A stretch of 64,000 nucleotides of DNA from Chlorops oryzae (GCA_020466095.1 CM035807.1:34848039-34912038); one strand, 5' to 3'; shown: positions 1 to 11,992, counted from the first letter of the stretch. Notes: generated by a model not told the origin, from the sequence alone. Numbers and translations are program-made.

Positions 1-394
1 TCGGCAATGCATTGTTCGATTTGAACAAATTATCTTTTAAATTAAAGGACATGAAATCTTCTATAACTTTTTTTAAACATATTTTTAAAATCGGCTTAAA
101 AAATAAGATTCTGTTGACCTTTAAATCTTTTAAAACACATCGGTTTAGAAAAGCATGAAATGTTTCTTTTCATCGGTCTTTTTTTAAATCGATCACAAAA
201 TAAAAATTTTTTTGCATTTTTTGCTTAAGCCTGGTTCTTTACTTAGCAAAATAAGATATTACTTTTCAAAATTTATAGAGAAATGGCAAAGTTATGATTT
301 TATACGTGAGGGAATACAGGCAATACAAGCAATGAAAATTTCAAATTTAAGCCTTAAAGTATGCAACGTGCTTTTGTGATTAAATAACTACATT
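1..394. other. AT-rich DNA, no gene seen
   Basis: There is no open frame of note and no recognisable repeat. The sequence is rich in T and A runs. Its last eight bases (387-394, ACTACATT) are the left copy of the target-site duplication of the transposon that follows. Confidence 0.6.
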
Positions 395-886
395 CAGGGG
401 AGGCAAGTTCCAAAAATATTGGGGGGGCAAAAAAAATTGTATGCAGGGAACAATACGCAATGTTTAGTAGATGTCAAATATTGAAAAAGTGCAGTATATC
501 TACTGCAATTGGAATAAAGTTCTAACCCTTCTCGGAATGGGAAAGAAATCGATACTTATAGACAATCTTTGACACATATTTTGGTTGGAGGAGGTTGGAA
601 CCAGTGTTCGGAGAATTCTGCACGAATGTGAAAAGTAGGGTGGCACAGGCGGGTAAATTCGAATTACCGGAACTTCAAAATTGTAGTAAATTAGTTAAGA
701 AATATGAAAGATGATTAATCTCAGATGAATTATGGGGATTGCAGAATAAAAGTGTGATATTCTAGAATATCTTTACAAAATTTTCAAATATTTTTTTCAG
801 TTGCCGAAATATTGGGGGGCATGGCCCCTCCAATAAAATTTTTGGAGGGGAAAAAAGTGCCTTGCCCCCCATAGTTGCCGCGCCTG
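395..886. mobile_element. Non-autonomous hAT-type element with 8-bp TSD
   Basis: The element starts CAGGGGAGGCAAGTTCC and ends ATAGTTGCCGCGCCTG, whose reverse complement CAGGCGCGGCAACTAT is an imperfect match to the start. A perfect 8-bp direct repeat ACTACATT flanks it at 387-394 and 887-894. Eight-base duplications and ends starting CAG are typical of the hAT superfamily. Just inside both ends lie G-runs and C-runs (GGGGGGG near 421, CCCCCC near 865) that extend the inverted repeat loosely. The 492 bp hold no transposase-like frame, so it would depend on a transposase made elsewhere. The preserved duplication suggests a fairly recent insertion. Confidence 0.85.
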
Positions 887-1270
887 ACTACATTGACAAG
901 GCAAGGCATGGAGTGAAGACGTTTTAGACATGGCATGGTATGAATGATTTGACTTAAAACCGCACCAGCTGTTAGCTTTTATTACCTACTATCGCCAAAT
1001 CAATATACAGATGAGCATTTCCGTCAAATGGAACGTTTTAGAAAACCGAGCCGATGATTTGTCCAAATTATTATAAGACTGTAAAAGAGAGCCTTTAGGA
1101 GTCATAACTCCATCTCACTTTAAGAAGCACCGAATGAGATCAGACTTCAATTTGCCCTAAAACTACTCTGCTGTCCTATAGAGGTCTCTATTGTGGAAAG
1201 ATGATGCCACAATTTAAGGTAAAAAAAATCATTAAAACATTATCTTTATTCCATTCCTAGAATCATGACT

Positions 1271-1312
1271 AGGGCTCGGATTTTGTTGACTTTTATAAAT
1301 TTAAAGCATAAT
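1271..1312 (+). repeat. Truncated arm of a palindromic MITE (same family as 31780-32020)
   Basis: The sequence starting AGGGCTCGGATTTTGTTGAC and running about 40 bases matches the left arm of the palindromic element at 31780-32020 almost exactly. The matching opposite arm is not found downstream, so this is one end of an element whose remainder is deleted or diverged. Confidence 0.6.
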
Positions 1313-1430
1313 CTAAGCCTTGATCATGACAAAATTTGTATGGAATAAATTCCCTCAAAGTTGTTTGTTGCATTGATTTTCAAGTCGAATATAGAAGCCC
1401 TTCTACCCGTGTCCATAAGCCTATGGTCAC

Positions 1431-1676
1431 CAGTGCCGTAGCAACTCCGTTTTACGTGGGGGAAAAATTATTTTTTGAATTTGGCGGGGGGGATAAAAAT
1501 TATTTTTCCAATTTTAACGTCTATTTTAATTAAAACCAGATTACATACACGCTTTCAATGCATGTTTTTTCGATTGTCATTTATTTATTCTCCTTTTTTA
1601 ATTTTTTTCATGGGCAAAAACAAAAATGCGTGGGGGGACAAAGCCCCCTCTTGCCCCTATGGTTGCTACGGCACTG
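1431..1676. mobile_element. Short hAT-type MITE with perfect TIR and TSD
   Basis: The ends are CAGTGCCGTAGCAAC (1431-1445) and GTTGCTACGGCACTG (1662-1676), a perfect 15-bp terminal inverted repeat. Both ends are flanked by ATGGTCAC (1423-1430 and 1677-1684), a perfect 8-bp duplication diagnostic of hAT insertion. G-rich sequence lies inside the left end and C-rich sequence inside the right end, much as in the element at 395-886, so the two may be related families. The 246-bp interior is non-coding; small open frames crossing it are chance. Confidence 0.9.
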
Positions 1677-1986
1677 ATGGTCACCTTGTTCCTAAGCAGC
1701 TTCTCCTACTTTTTCCAAGCTATCTCATTTATTATTGATCTCGTTAAAGGAAAAAAAGCGAAAAGAGTTTTCTTCCTTTATTTAATAATTAATTTTGTTT
1801 TGATGGCCATTTTTCGTGGAAAACCAAAAACGATGGCAGTCTCTCATAAGGAGACAATGTTATATTTTCATTTCATCATAGCTTAAAATAAGATGTGCTT
1901 CTGGAAATTCTTTCTTTACTTACTCCGCTTGCAATTGGTATTCATGGCTTGTGCTGTTTGTCGTTTCATTCAATGGCTTCTCACAC

Positions 1987-2029
1987 GTGTGCTGTGCTGT
2001 GCACCACACCACACCACACCACAGCACAC
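1987..2029. repeat. Small inverted repeat around a (CACAC)n core
   Basis: GTGTGCTGTG (1987-1996) and CACAGCACAC (2020-2029) are perfect reverse complements separated by a CACCACACCACACC-type tract. The strand can fold into a 10-bp stem. This is probably a by-product of simple-sequence expansion. Confidence 0.6.
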
Positions 2030-2906
2030 TTTGCAACCGCTCTCTGCATGCCTTTCTTTGTCTGCGCGCATTTTGATATTTCGCCTCAAAAAGGTGTACT
2101 GCTGATGTTGCTGTTTCCCCAAATTGCTTCAAAAGGTGCCAAAGGATGAAAAGTAAAGAATGAATGAAAAAAGGAAAAATTAGAATAATCTCGGGCACCT
2201 CTGTGCATGGCTTTCTTACAACTTTGTTTGATCCAAAAAAAAGCATGCTTCAGCACTTTAAAAATTTCGTTCTTAGCGCAGCTCCGATTTGGGTTTTCTT
2301 TTCTTTTTTTCGCTCGGATGTTGCGGGTTAAATTCAGCTTTTTTCAAATTAAAATATGTAAATTTTTCAAAAGGTATTTTTTTCAGTGCTAGATCCTTAG
2401 TTGAGCTTATACTTGATGCTATAATGAGCCTAGTTTTGCTGCTTAATTCAATACCTCCAGGGATCGTTTGAAATTAAATGTATCAGTGATTGTGAGATTA
2501 TATTCTCTTTACATAAAAAAATAGGAATTCACATATTTTTGATGGAGAAATGTATGAGGAGATTATGCGATAAACCAGGTACTTGATTCGTTGGAACATT
2601 TTATTCAGCCAAACATAAAGAAGAGTAGTACTGAAATAAAAATAGCTGTAGGCTCGCTCAAAATGAAAGGTAGACCCAGGAAAAAGCTATGTACCGTTCT
2701 CCCTTCGGGCTACTTCGGTATTGAGGGGCCACTAACTTTGGTACGGTTACTGAAACAAAAAGGACAAGCCTGAGCCCCGCCGAATGTCCCTTCCGCTCTC
2801 TTGACAGAACAGCTCGTGAATACTCGTCGAAAATTCAGAGAAAACTATGTCTACTATAAAGCTTTTCGATTACTTAAGATCATACACAACCAATCATGTA
2901 CGGCTC

Positions 2907-2944
2907 CGAAAAAGAGTGTAAAAGGATTCCTTTTAAAGCACCCT
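2907..2944 (+). repeat. 38-base dispersed repeat, copy 1 (copy 2 at 63358-63395)
   Basis: The segment starting CGAAAAAGAGTGTAAAA and ending TTTTAAAGCACCCT matches 63358-63395 at 36 of 38 positions on the same strand, 60 kb away. The sequence on either side does not obviously continue the match. It is probably an end fragment of a dispersed element. Confidence 0.55.
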
Positions 2945-5598
2945 ACGCTACCTGTACGCCACGGACAAACTCTAACTCGAGTGTACTAAATATGTTATTT
3001 AAAGTCAAATGAAAACTATTTTACTTTTTTTTTTGATAAAAGTTTTTTAAATACGTGCATAGAGAAATTCGCTCAGTGTACTTAAATATTTATTTTTTTA
3101 TAATTTCAAGCTCATAAGGACCCAAGCTTAAACCATGAATGCTTAAGATTTATTTTCTTTTTGTAGTGGGAAAATAATCTATAATACATACATATATAAT
3201 TGGGCACATGAATAAATTGTGGCAATATGAACCTGTATGAATAAAAGGAATAACCCAATTTTCCACTTTGCATCAATACTAAATCGGCACATATTGAAAT
3301 ATTCCATTTTCACAGGAGCCGTCTCTCCTCAACATCTCCCCAATCGACTTATCTAAACGCTTAATTTGAATTTGCTCGTTTGTAAAGTTTCGCAAAGTTC
3401 GAAATCAATGCGGATGAATTCCATGAATGCAATTAGCTAAATTGTGTTATTACCCGCTCCATTTTCACTCATTTCCAATGATGGCCACAAATGTGGTCAG
3501 TTTTCCGGTGGTAGTTTGACGCAAAAAAAAAGAAGAAAATGATACGGGAACACAAGAAATGTCCGATAATTTACAATCAATGGACAGCGCTGTGAGCATA
3601 AAAAACTGGGTGGGTGGGAGTAGCAAAGCCGAGCGAGCATAATTGGAATACCCTGACAGAGATGTGCCCACGTTTTAGAAACAATTCATCGCTGGCTCCG
3701 ATTTCAATTTTCCACAATCGTATCTACATTTTTGCTTTCGGTCCTCGGGTGTTTGATGGGTTTTTTGTGTTCGAAAAGGATTTAACCCCCCCAGTTTTGT
3801 TCCCGTTTTCGTGTTTTGTGTGCTCGCGCATATTGTGTCGAGATAATTCAATTTGATGAATGATGTGTGAGTGATACACTCAACGGTGAAAGCTTAGAGT
3901 TTTGTTGACTTTGTTGAAGGCTATTGAGTTAATGGGCGGAATATTCGGTGGATAAGCCCACTATCGATTGGAAAAGGTTAAGCAGGCCACGGTAGACTTT
4001 GAAACTGAGGGTCTATCCATGGAATTGGGTAGAAAAGAACAATTAGGTCTTTAAAGAGGCCTGACTAAAGCCCTTCTAGCTCTGAAGAAATGGAAATGGT
4101 CTGGCCATATTTTTTGTTATTTTCTGACCGTAGTATAACTACTCCCGGAACTGAAGAACAAAGGCACTTACGATTGGCCTTCATTCTGCGGTTCTGATTT
4201 AGTTTTCATCCCTTTCAAAAGAGATCTGACAACGTATGGATCTAACTTAAAGTCGAAATCGATGCAGTTTTCGATCCACATCAAAATTTCCATTTCTCCG
4301 GGTTCTTTGATCAAGATCTTTAATTATAAACAATACACAATATTGAAGGTCCTTTCATATTGCAAAGATGTCAAAGCATTTACCCGCATTTTATATTATT
4401 TCCATTAAGTTTTTTTTTTTTTTTTGGTTCTTGTATGCCTCGTCCCGATTCTGCTGTCGATGCCAGTTGCATGACTTTTCAAAAAATCATCCACCTCGCA
4501 TCATTCATCATCCCGTTTGATGCCAACTGGTTGATGCGGTTTGAGTTATTTGATGCGCTGCGGTGGTTGGCTTGCACGATTTCCCAACTCCCCGTTATTT
4601 CCTCGCATGCGTTGCGAAAAAAAGAGCAAAAATAAAAAATAAAATCGAAGGAATGCCAGCCTTGAATGGCGCGGCGCACAAATTCGATATCAATTTCATG
4701 CAAGGTGCGCTTTTTGAATTTTAATGGAATTTTTATAACAAATCGGTTCCGTGCTGGTTGATGGTTTTTGTGGAACTCCCGCTGGCTTCTCATACTTTTT
4801 TTTTTTTTTACTATTTTCAAAGTTATTTCACCTCTTTCCTTCGACGCACGAGCGCGCGATGCCTACAAAACATCTGTTATGCGGTATTTTTGTAAAATTC
4901 CCATTTTTAGTTAGAAACGGAAATTCCTGCAGCAAGAAGTGTTCGTCACACGCTGTTTGTGCCATCACATCCGATTATAATATACATGTATATTTATGTT
5001 TTTTTATTCTCTCTCTCTCTCTCTTTTTTAAAGCTTTTGTTTCGCTGCCATCTGAACTATGGGCCATGACAGTTATATGGGCGTCGACATGGGGCCTTAA
5101 ATATTCAAATAAAAGAACCGAAAAATGTGGTATGTCCCCGACTACATTAAAAAAAAAAAATGTTATCTTCTTCGGGTTATTTGAATAGAATTTTCCATGT
5201 GTAAGCTCGTTTAATACTTGACGGACGGACAATGGTGCTCTCATCGCCCAGCTCCTCCTTCAAATTTAGTTTTGAGATAAAATTATAATTCCAAAGTCGT
5301 GGTCACTCACAGCCAGAATTTCGCATACAATCGGTTTTAGTTTTTGAAGCTTTTTTTTGTGCGGATGACACATCTCTTTGGATGCCTATCGCCGCGCTGA
5401 TACGTCACATGAAAATAGGGCGGACGGGGGAACAAAAAAGGGAAACTTTATCTTCCTTGCTTCATAACGCACGATTGGTCTTTTTGAACTCAAATTGCCA
5501 AAAACAAGCAGTTTTACTTGAGTTGTGCGGTGTGCGGGAATTTGGCTTATTTGCATTTTTTGACTTTTGATATGGGTTGACTTTTCGGCTGAATCGAG

Positions 5599-5696
5599 GA
5601 CGACTATGACGATGGCGAGGACGAGGACGACGGCGAGCATGATCTCGACCACGATTGCGTTGCGCTCTTGGAATTTATGAACGAAGTTTCCTTCTG
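5599..5696 (+). other. Possible acidic exon ending at a consensus splice donor
   Basis: The + strand reads as an acidic peptide (EDEDDGEHDLDHD followed by a more mixed VALLEFMNEVSF) and runs into CTG|GTAAGTACAT, a good animal 5' splice site. The frame is closed just upstream by TGA at 5590, so an acceptor would have to lie around the AG at 5597-5598, with a weak pyrimidine tract. GAC/GAG-rich DNA can arise as simple repeat, and the antisense strand is also open, so this is only a candidate. No neighbouring exon was recognised. Confidence 0.18.
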
Positions 5697-5725
5697 GTAA
5701 GTACATAATATCTTTCTTAGTACAC

Positions 5726-5791
5726 ATGTATGTATATGTGTGCCTGTGTGTGCGTGTATGTGTGTGTGTGTGTGTGTGTGGTGTGTGTTTG
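5726..5791. repeat. (TG)n microsatellite
   Basis: An imperfect TG/TATG tract becomes a clean (TG) run at about 5759-5780. The open frames through it on both strands (CVCVCVCV and HTHTHTHT) are translations of the repeat. Confidence 0.9.
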
Positions 5792-6162
5792 TCTTATCGT
5801 TTTCCAAATGCAAATGGTCAAAAGTCAAGGTTGAAAAACGACCGATACCTTTCAGAAGAGATTTTGACTTTTAATGAGTTTCCCCAGATGCTTGCCGGAA
5901 AATGTTATGGAATTATTATTTGCATTGTATTTAGATTTGTTATTTGGGGCTATTGCTTTGCGATGTTGGTATCGAACAATAAATAAGCTTGTGGGAAAGA
6001 TAAAAGATGTTTGCAAAAAAATTTGCATTTCTTTTCGATTTTTCATTTGAAATATTTCCTGCTGTAAAGATCAATTGAGGTGTGGCATGGAAAAAAGTGA
6101 TGCAGCTGCTCTGAGATATTATACTAACGGTATGTAGGTACTTAATGATAATAATAATCATT

Positions 6163-6618
6163 GTTATGTATCACCATGATCGTGATCTTCATCTTCATCA
6201 CCATCATGATCATCACCATCATAATCATCATCACGATCATCATCATCACCATCATCATCGTCACCATCATCATCGTCACCATCATCATCGTCATCATCAT
6301 CATCATAGTGATCTTTAACATCATCATCATGATCGTTATCATCATCGTCAGCATCTTCATCGTCACCATCATAATCATAATAAATCATCATAACTATAAT
6401 CATTTTCATTTATATCATCATGATTGAAATTATCAATATTATTGATATCACTATGATTCAAATCATGATCATCATAATTATCGTCATCATTATCATCATC
6501 AACAATAAAAATTTATTCATAGACATAATTATAGTCCATACCAAAATCATCATTATTACTAACAGAATCATCTTAAGGTCATGAATCATCATCATTATAA
6601 TCATCATCAGCGTTTGGC
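6163..6618. repeat. Long imperfect (CAT)n / (ATC)n tract
   Basis: About 450 bp of ATC/ATCATCACC/ATCGTC triplets. A regular core at about 6190-6320, in which CATCATCGTCACC-like units repeat in a higher-order pattern, decays into interrupted CAT/ATTAT sequence to about 6618. Three frames are open through it (poly-I, poly-M and poly-D) purely because the triplets encode no stop, so these should not be annotated as proteins. Confidence 0.9.
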
Positions 6619-6685
6619 TCAACAATTCTTATAGTCCATTGGTGAGCTTGTGAGCAATTTGATGTGGCTAGTGAGTAATGTGCGC

Positions 6686-7049
6686 TAGAGATGGGCACGG
6701 GAAAGCAAATTGGTTCCCATCCCGCCCATCCCGAAACATTTTTTTATTCCATCCCGCCCATCCCGAGCATTCCTAAAATTTTCCCGCAGGTCCCGAATCC
6801 CTCCCGGAAATTTTTTCTCACTAGAAGGGTGTATTATATGTATATGGGATTTACCGCGACGAAGCAACAATTATCAAGAGTAGTGGCAGATACATATTTC
6901 GTTACCGGCGGGAATTTCGAAGGACGCAGGAATTTCGGGATCGCGCTAAAATCCCGCCCATCCCGCACTTTTTTAAATTCTTACCATCCCGCATGTTTTC
7001 AAATTTTTCCCGTCCTGCCCGCGGGAATCCCGTCCCGCGTCCATCTCTA
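6686..7049. mobile_element. Non-autonomous element with TAGAGATGGGC ends and CCCGCCCAT repeats
   Basis: The left end is TAGAGATGGGCACGGGA; the right end TCCCGTCCCGCGTCCATCTCTA is its imperfect complement. The interior is packed with CCCATCCCGCCCATCCCG-type units near both ends (about 6717-6800 and 6952-7040), the usual layout of repeated transposase-binding sites. The ends match those of the better-preserved hAT element at 9820-11041, so I place it in the same group. The flanking octamers ATGTGCGC and ATCTTCAC agree at only 5 of 8 positions, so there is no convincing duplication: this copy is older, or its duplication is lost. Confidence 0.7.
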
Positions 7050-9690
7050 ATCTTCACGAATATTCCAGATGAATTATTATTTTTTCCTTTGCAGAATTTG
7101 TTTGAAATTTTCTGTTATTTCGTTTAATTAATCGAAGCCCGTTGATGAAATCTGGCTACTTCATCATAATTGGCATTAAACTGGTAAGCATGTCGAGATC
7201 ATCTTCTGAAAGTCCTGATTCTTTTAATCCTTCCCACAACCCCAATTATACAAACCGCTCTTAGCTTATGCTGGCATGCTAATTGTAGGAAACTGGACTG
7301 GACTTTTTAGAGACAAAACAGTCTTAGTCTTATATAATTGGTTAAAATATTAGTAAATTTTACTATTGATTTTAACACCAAAAGATTCTTTTTAATCTAT
7401 AGCAATATTGTTCGCTTAGAAAATAAAACAACGGCAATTCAGGCGAACAGTTGCATTGGCAAGCATAACATGCAATCATTCCACGTTAGACATTGCCTGC
7501 CCAATACGCCTGAGCAACGTTTACGAGCGTTCATTTCCCAAAATTTTTTAAGTCCGGTTATTTTTACGATCCTAAAATGTTTTGAATTCTTTTCTTCCGC
7601 CACAAATTTTATTATTTTCTGTTCAAAATATTTCTTTGTAAAGCAAATTTCTCGAAAATGTTTTCGAATATTTAAAATGCAAATTTAAAACTCAATTTTC
7701 GGCAACAACGTAAAGTTTTTCCATGTTTTCAAAAAATTTCCATGTTTTCAATTTGCTAAAAATTAATAAAATAAATGAAAATTCTGAATTGTTGCTCCGA
7801 GGCGATTTAAAGGAAGTTCTATTTTAGAAATTTCATTTGAATAAAATATATTTATTCTTAGAAAAGCCCACTCAAATTGGTTTGAAGATTTAATGAAGAT
7901 TTAATGAAAAAATTTTTACTTTAAATTGTTTTGAATTTATTTTTTTTTATGAAATAGAATTCCTTTCAAGTTCAGTTTTACTCGAAAGTGCTGTTTTAAT
8001 AAGAAAGAGCTTAGGAGCTGGAGAAAAAAAAATGTTATAGCTTCCAGACGACAGCGGCGTCACTCGCTCGTTCATCAATTTAATTAATTGCACCGGCGGG
8101 TAAGTGAAATCTATCAGATTAATTGAAATTCGCTTTGCTAAGAACAGGCAAAAAAAAAGTAATAAAATAAAGAATAGAAAAAATGGAAAACCCAAGAAAC
8201 TATAAAGGAAAAAAAAATCCACTCGTCGCTATCGGTTGAGTTGCAATAGAAAATTAAATGTGGTCAGTGTGCAATGGCAAGACAACCAGTCTTAATGGCA
8301 TGTAGTTTTCAGCTCACTCTAATGCGTTTGTGGATGCTCGTACAAACATGTTTGCTGACGCTAATGGAAAAGTTGCTTCCGAAAGGAAGGTGTTCTTTTA
8401 GCTGGAACTGATGCGGTTTAAGTAGCGTATAAAAACGAATTTTAGGATTTTAAGTTGTTGTTTTTTTTGCTCTATCTTTTTTTTATCTATGCTCTTCGTT
8501 TTTGGTTCTAAAAATTCCCTTCATTTTGTAACAAATTCGAATTGATTGCCACTTGTACACACAAGATAAATAAGCGCTGTTAAAAGGCTAAGTTAACAAG
8601 ATGCCTCCATGTCGTTGCGATCCGAGTGGCCATAGTTTATGATGTGAATTTGTCTTTTAAGCTTGTAGAAATGGTAAATGAAAATAAAGATAGAAAATGA
8701 AAAAAAAGGACGAACAAAATAATGAAGATAAACTATCGACATTTAAGAGTTTTATGGATAACAGTATGTTGCAAGCTAAATAGAGGCAGTGAATTAGAAT
8801 TTTAAGACTATTTATTTGGAGCTTTCTCATCCTCTGAATGGGACGCAACCCTTTTCAGATGGATGAGAATTGAATGGAATTGCTTTGGTTCACACTGTGC
8901 TTGGGTGGAAGTGCAGTCAATGGAATATTTTCCTCACAGAATTGTGATTACGAAATTCTTCCAAGTTCCAGTTTGCATGTTAAATTCTAATTTCAATAGT
9001 CTATTTATTATATGAATTCGACTGCATGGAGTTGAATTCGCTTTAATGTTATGTCATCAATTCTTACTGCACCATGGAGCCAAAGATGAATTGGCACTCA
9101 TGTAAACAATGTATGCACACACACACTCATACATACATACGTGCAAAGCTATTGTGAATACCATGTGTATGAGTCCCTTCGAACAAAGTCCTTTTCTCAT
9201 CAAAAGTTACCACCTCTGGTATAATTCATGTTCATGCTGCTGCTGCTGCTGCTGCTCCTGCTGTTTCTGTTGCTAAAGCCAATGCCACTGGACCTCATGT
9301 TATTCGTATTCGCATAAACCGAGGGTAAGTACAAGAGATTTTCGTATTTTTGGATTGTTTATGCATTTTCTCCTCTTGAATTTATATATTTTTCACTGAT
9401 TTGCAATTCAATAAGCTTCGAGTTTGTTTGCGGCAAAGAGTTCCTTATGCTCAGAGCACATTTTATCCATTTTGTATAAGTGGAGCTTTGGCTAAGCATA
9501 GTAATATGTATCGCATGCGGTTTTTCAATTTTGTTGAAGCAATTTTTCTAGATTAAAGTGAAGAGTGGAAGGTGCAGCTTTGATTTTTTGTTTTTTGTTT
9601 TTTGCCAAATTAAGTGCAATTTCATTACAAAATTTCAATGCATTTTTAAAATTTTTACTAACTATAACCTAATTTTAAGAATGAGAGAGT
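7050..9690. other. AT-rich DNA, no gene seen
   Basis: There are only short low-complexity open frames and no exon with recognisable family signature. Local direct repeats include TTTCCATGTTTTCAA twice (about 7717-7750) and GATTTAATGAA twice (about 7886-7905). A (CTG)n run is listed separately. Confidence 0.5.
9235..9263. repeat. (CTG)n microsatellite
   Basis: About seven CTG units followed by an interrupted CTCCTGCTG. It does not sit inside a long open frame, so it is treated as a simple repeat. Confidence 0.85.
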
Positions 9691-9819
9691 GACGTGAAGG
9701 ACTTAGAATCGAGTCCATAACTCATTGAGAATGATGAAAAATAAATTGCTTGAATTCTGGCGCTTTTTATACTTCTGAGTGCGAGACTACTTTTACTGCG
9801 TCCGACTCAGGCTATGGAC

Positions 9820-11041
9820 TAGAGATGGGCGCGGGCCTAGTGTTTGTGGCCCGGCCCGGCACGAACACAAATCGAGCACTTCGAAAAAAGCCCGGGCCCG
9901 CACGAAAATTTTTGAGTAAAAGCACGGCCCGGCCTGACCCGAAAATAACATATAGAAATAAATCACACACACTCGTTTTAGAAGGTTTTATTATGCATAT
10001 TATATGCATACATAGTACATAGGTATATTACATACATTTAGGGTCGTAGTCTTCAACTCGGTTTAAGAACTTTAAAAGTTTAAATAATCGAATATCTATA
10101 TTCTTCATGCCGGCTTAATTCAATCAAATACCTTTGGTTCATGCGAACTTTTTAAAAATTGTCGTATTAAATTAATAAGGCTGGTTGGTTTACATTCTCC
10201 TGAAGACTATCGTGTGAAAATTAAAACGATCCAAAATTTAAACTTGGTGAAGACTGAGATTTAAAATTCTTACATATTTTTATGTAAGAAAATAATTTTT
10301 TCTAAATTTGAGCTCTTCAATCTTGTGCGTCTATTATTTAGAATATTTCCTGAAAATTAGAGAAAAATCTTTCGCTTGTAGCCGAACTCATAGGTATAGC
10401 TAGGACATTTCGTGCCAAGATTTGAAGAAATTTCAACTCATTGGCAGTTTTTTGGGTTTGTGTATATCATATTCGTTCCACCGATGAATTCAAAAGATTT
10501 TCCTACACACGATACGTCAAACTCCCATTTGAATGAAACATCATGGAAACATATTGAACTCATTTTGATATTTTGGCTGACTTATGAATCAATTAATTAT
10601 CGTGTCGGTGTATAGCCTACATTCTTTTTTGACTAACACAATCAAATTACTGATTCAGTCAGACTGAATGTTTATGTGGCACGTAATTCGACACAAGAAT
10701 GATAAAAAAGAAGATTACGCACATCGTGCTTCAAAAGTGTCTCGTTCTGAGAATCTACGTCATAAACAAACAGATGGTTAAAAGGGCATTTGTTCGTTTT
10801 AAATGAAATAATCTCCCTTCTTCCTCATTAAATATGATGTAGCCAAATACAGCTTTTTTGTGAACAAATATGACGTTAGCTATGTACATCCCAAATGGGT
10901 AGAAAATTTTCGGGCTTTTAGGGTCAGGCCCGGGCCCGCACGAAGCCCGCACGAAACTCACTTTTGAGGCCTGGGCCCGTGGTAAAAAAGCAAAGGCCCG
11001 CGCGACACGACAAAAAGCAGCCCGGCCCGCGCCCATCTCTA
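9820..11041. mobile_element. hAT-type element with TAGAGATGGGCGCGGGCC ends and 8-bp TSD
   Basis: The ends are TAGAGATGGGCGCGGGCC (9820-9837) and its exact complement at 11024-11041. CTATGGAC flanks both sides (9812-9819 and 11042-11049), a perfect 8-bp duplication. Beyond the terminal 18 bp the inverted repeat continues loosely for over 100 bp through GC-rich blocks (GGCCCGG, GGGCCCGCACGA, CCTGACCC), while the roughly 900-bp centre is AT-rich. No transposase domain is visible; a 67-codon frame at 10412-10615 has no recognised signature. The sharp GC-rich ends against an AT-rich core contrast strongly with the host sequence. Confidence 0.9.
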
Positions 11042-11668
11042 CTATGGACCGTGGCATGAGCTATCTATTGACACTATTTCTCAACCTTCATCTGAGACTA
11101 TCTTCGAACCTGCTCTTGAGTCATTGCTCGAGTCTGGCTCTATTTCAAATTGGAAATCGTTGAAATTGAACTGAAGACGACTCGTTGACAAAGACACTAG
11201 TTAGTTTCTACTGTTCGTGTCTATTTTTTCTATACTCGAGGGTTACTCGCTTGGGTACCAATTTACCCCAATCTACTACAGGGTCTGTCTCTGATTCTTT
11301 GCGTGATTGATCATCTAAGTTTGCGTCGGGGTCTCCATACGGGTCATTAATTTTCTTTGCTGTAGATATCCCTTTTGAGTCCTTAGACCCTTTTTGTGAA
11401 TAATTCATGGAAACTGTTTGTGGGTCAATCTCTAATTTAACACCTGATTCTGCTGAGTTCAATTTGAATTTTAATGATTTCTCGTCATCAATGTGTGTAT
11501 AGAAAAAATTAATTTTACATCTGGAGAGTTTTATCAAAGCAAACATATTCGGAGGGCTCAGAAATGTGACTCCAAAATAAGTCTGAAATATGTATAAAGG
11601 AAATAAGAGGCTCATGTTTATGAGTCCGAAATGAGTCAGAAATACATAACTGGAAAATATGAGGCTTA
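11042..11668. other. GAGTC/GACTC-rich spacer between two transposons
   Basis: The pentamer GAGTC or its complement GACTC recurs many times here (near 11126, 11140, 11187, 11375, 11614, 11627) and again in 9690-9811 and 13060-13430. This suggests one repetitive block later interrupted by the hAT element and the Harbinger element. Its identity is unknown. Confidence 0.35.
11208..11615 (-). CDS. Unrecognised 135-codon open frame, minus strand
   Basis: This is one of the longer open frames of the window. Its C-terminal two thirds have a balanced, charged composition (D, E, K, S with few F or C) unlike the low-complexity frames elsewhere, while the first 40 residues are hydrophobic and may not belong. 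I recognise no domain and see no supporting splice or promoter signal. It lies inside the GAGTC-rich block, whose motif encodes D-S on this strand, so repeat structure could account for the open frame. It may be a decayed exon or chance. Confidence 0.15.
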   Translation of the reverse strand: MSLLFPLYIFQTYFGVTFLSPPNMFALIKLSRCKINFFYTHIDDEKSLKFKLNSAESGVKLEIDPQTVSMNYSQKGSKDSKGISTAKKINDPYGDPDANLDDQSRKESETDPVVDWGKLVPKRVTLEYRKNRHEQ

Positions 11669-11992
11669 GGCCCCATCTACACGATGCAAGTTTTCACTTG
11701 GCAAGTCACTTCTGCAAGTACTTGGCAAGCAGATTGCATCGTGTAGAATGCTTGCAAGGACTTGCGGCAGGTTTTTCAAGACTTCCATGCAAGAACTTGC
11801 CTATAGAAAAATCGGATCGTGTAGAAATACAATCTTCCAATTTGCTAGAAGTTTTTTTTTTACTTGCATGCTTACAAACTGTCAGGTTCAAGAAACTCAA
11901 AAAAGTAGCGAGTGCGATGTTTCAATATTTATTATTTTCTTCATTGCTTGCTATTTATTGAATTAAATTCTTCGCATTTTTTTTTTATCAAC

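Larger units (their letters stand above)
1677..5598. other. AT-rich non-coding DNA with minor repeats
   Basis: Several 60-145 codon open frames exist on both strands, but they overlap each other, have low-complexity composition (F, S, L, K rich) and match no family I recognise. The stretch includes a small hairpin at 1987-2029, a 38-base repeat at 2907-2944, poly-T near 4410-4425 and 4797-4809, a (CT)n tract near 5010-5025 and a poly-A run near 5149-5160. I see no gene. Confidence 0.55.

Noticed and set aside
4360..5244. Several 90-145 codon frames on both strands
   Set aside because: F/S/L-rich translations of poly-T and (CT)n sequence, mutually overlapping, without exon signals.
5604..5828. 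HTHTHTHT-rich minus frame
   Set aside because: Translation of the (TG)n microsatellite.
6142..6427. Poly-D, poly-M and poly-I open frames on both strands
   Set aside because: They are translations of the (CAT)n tract.
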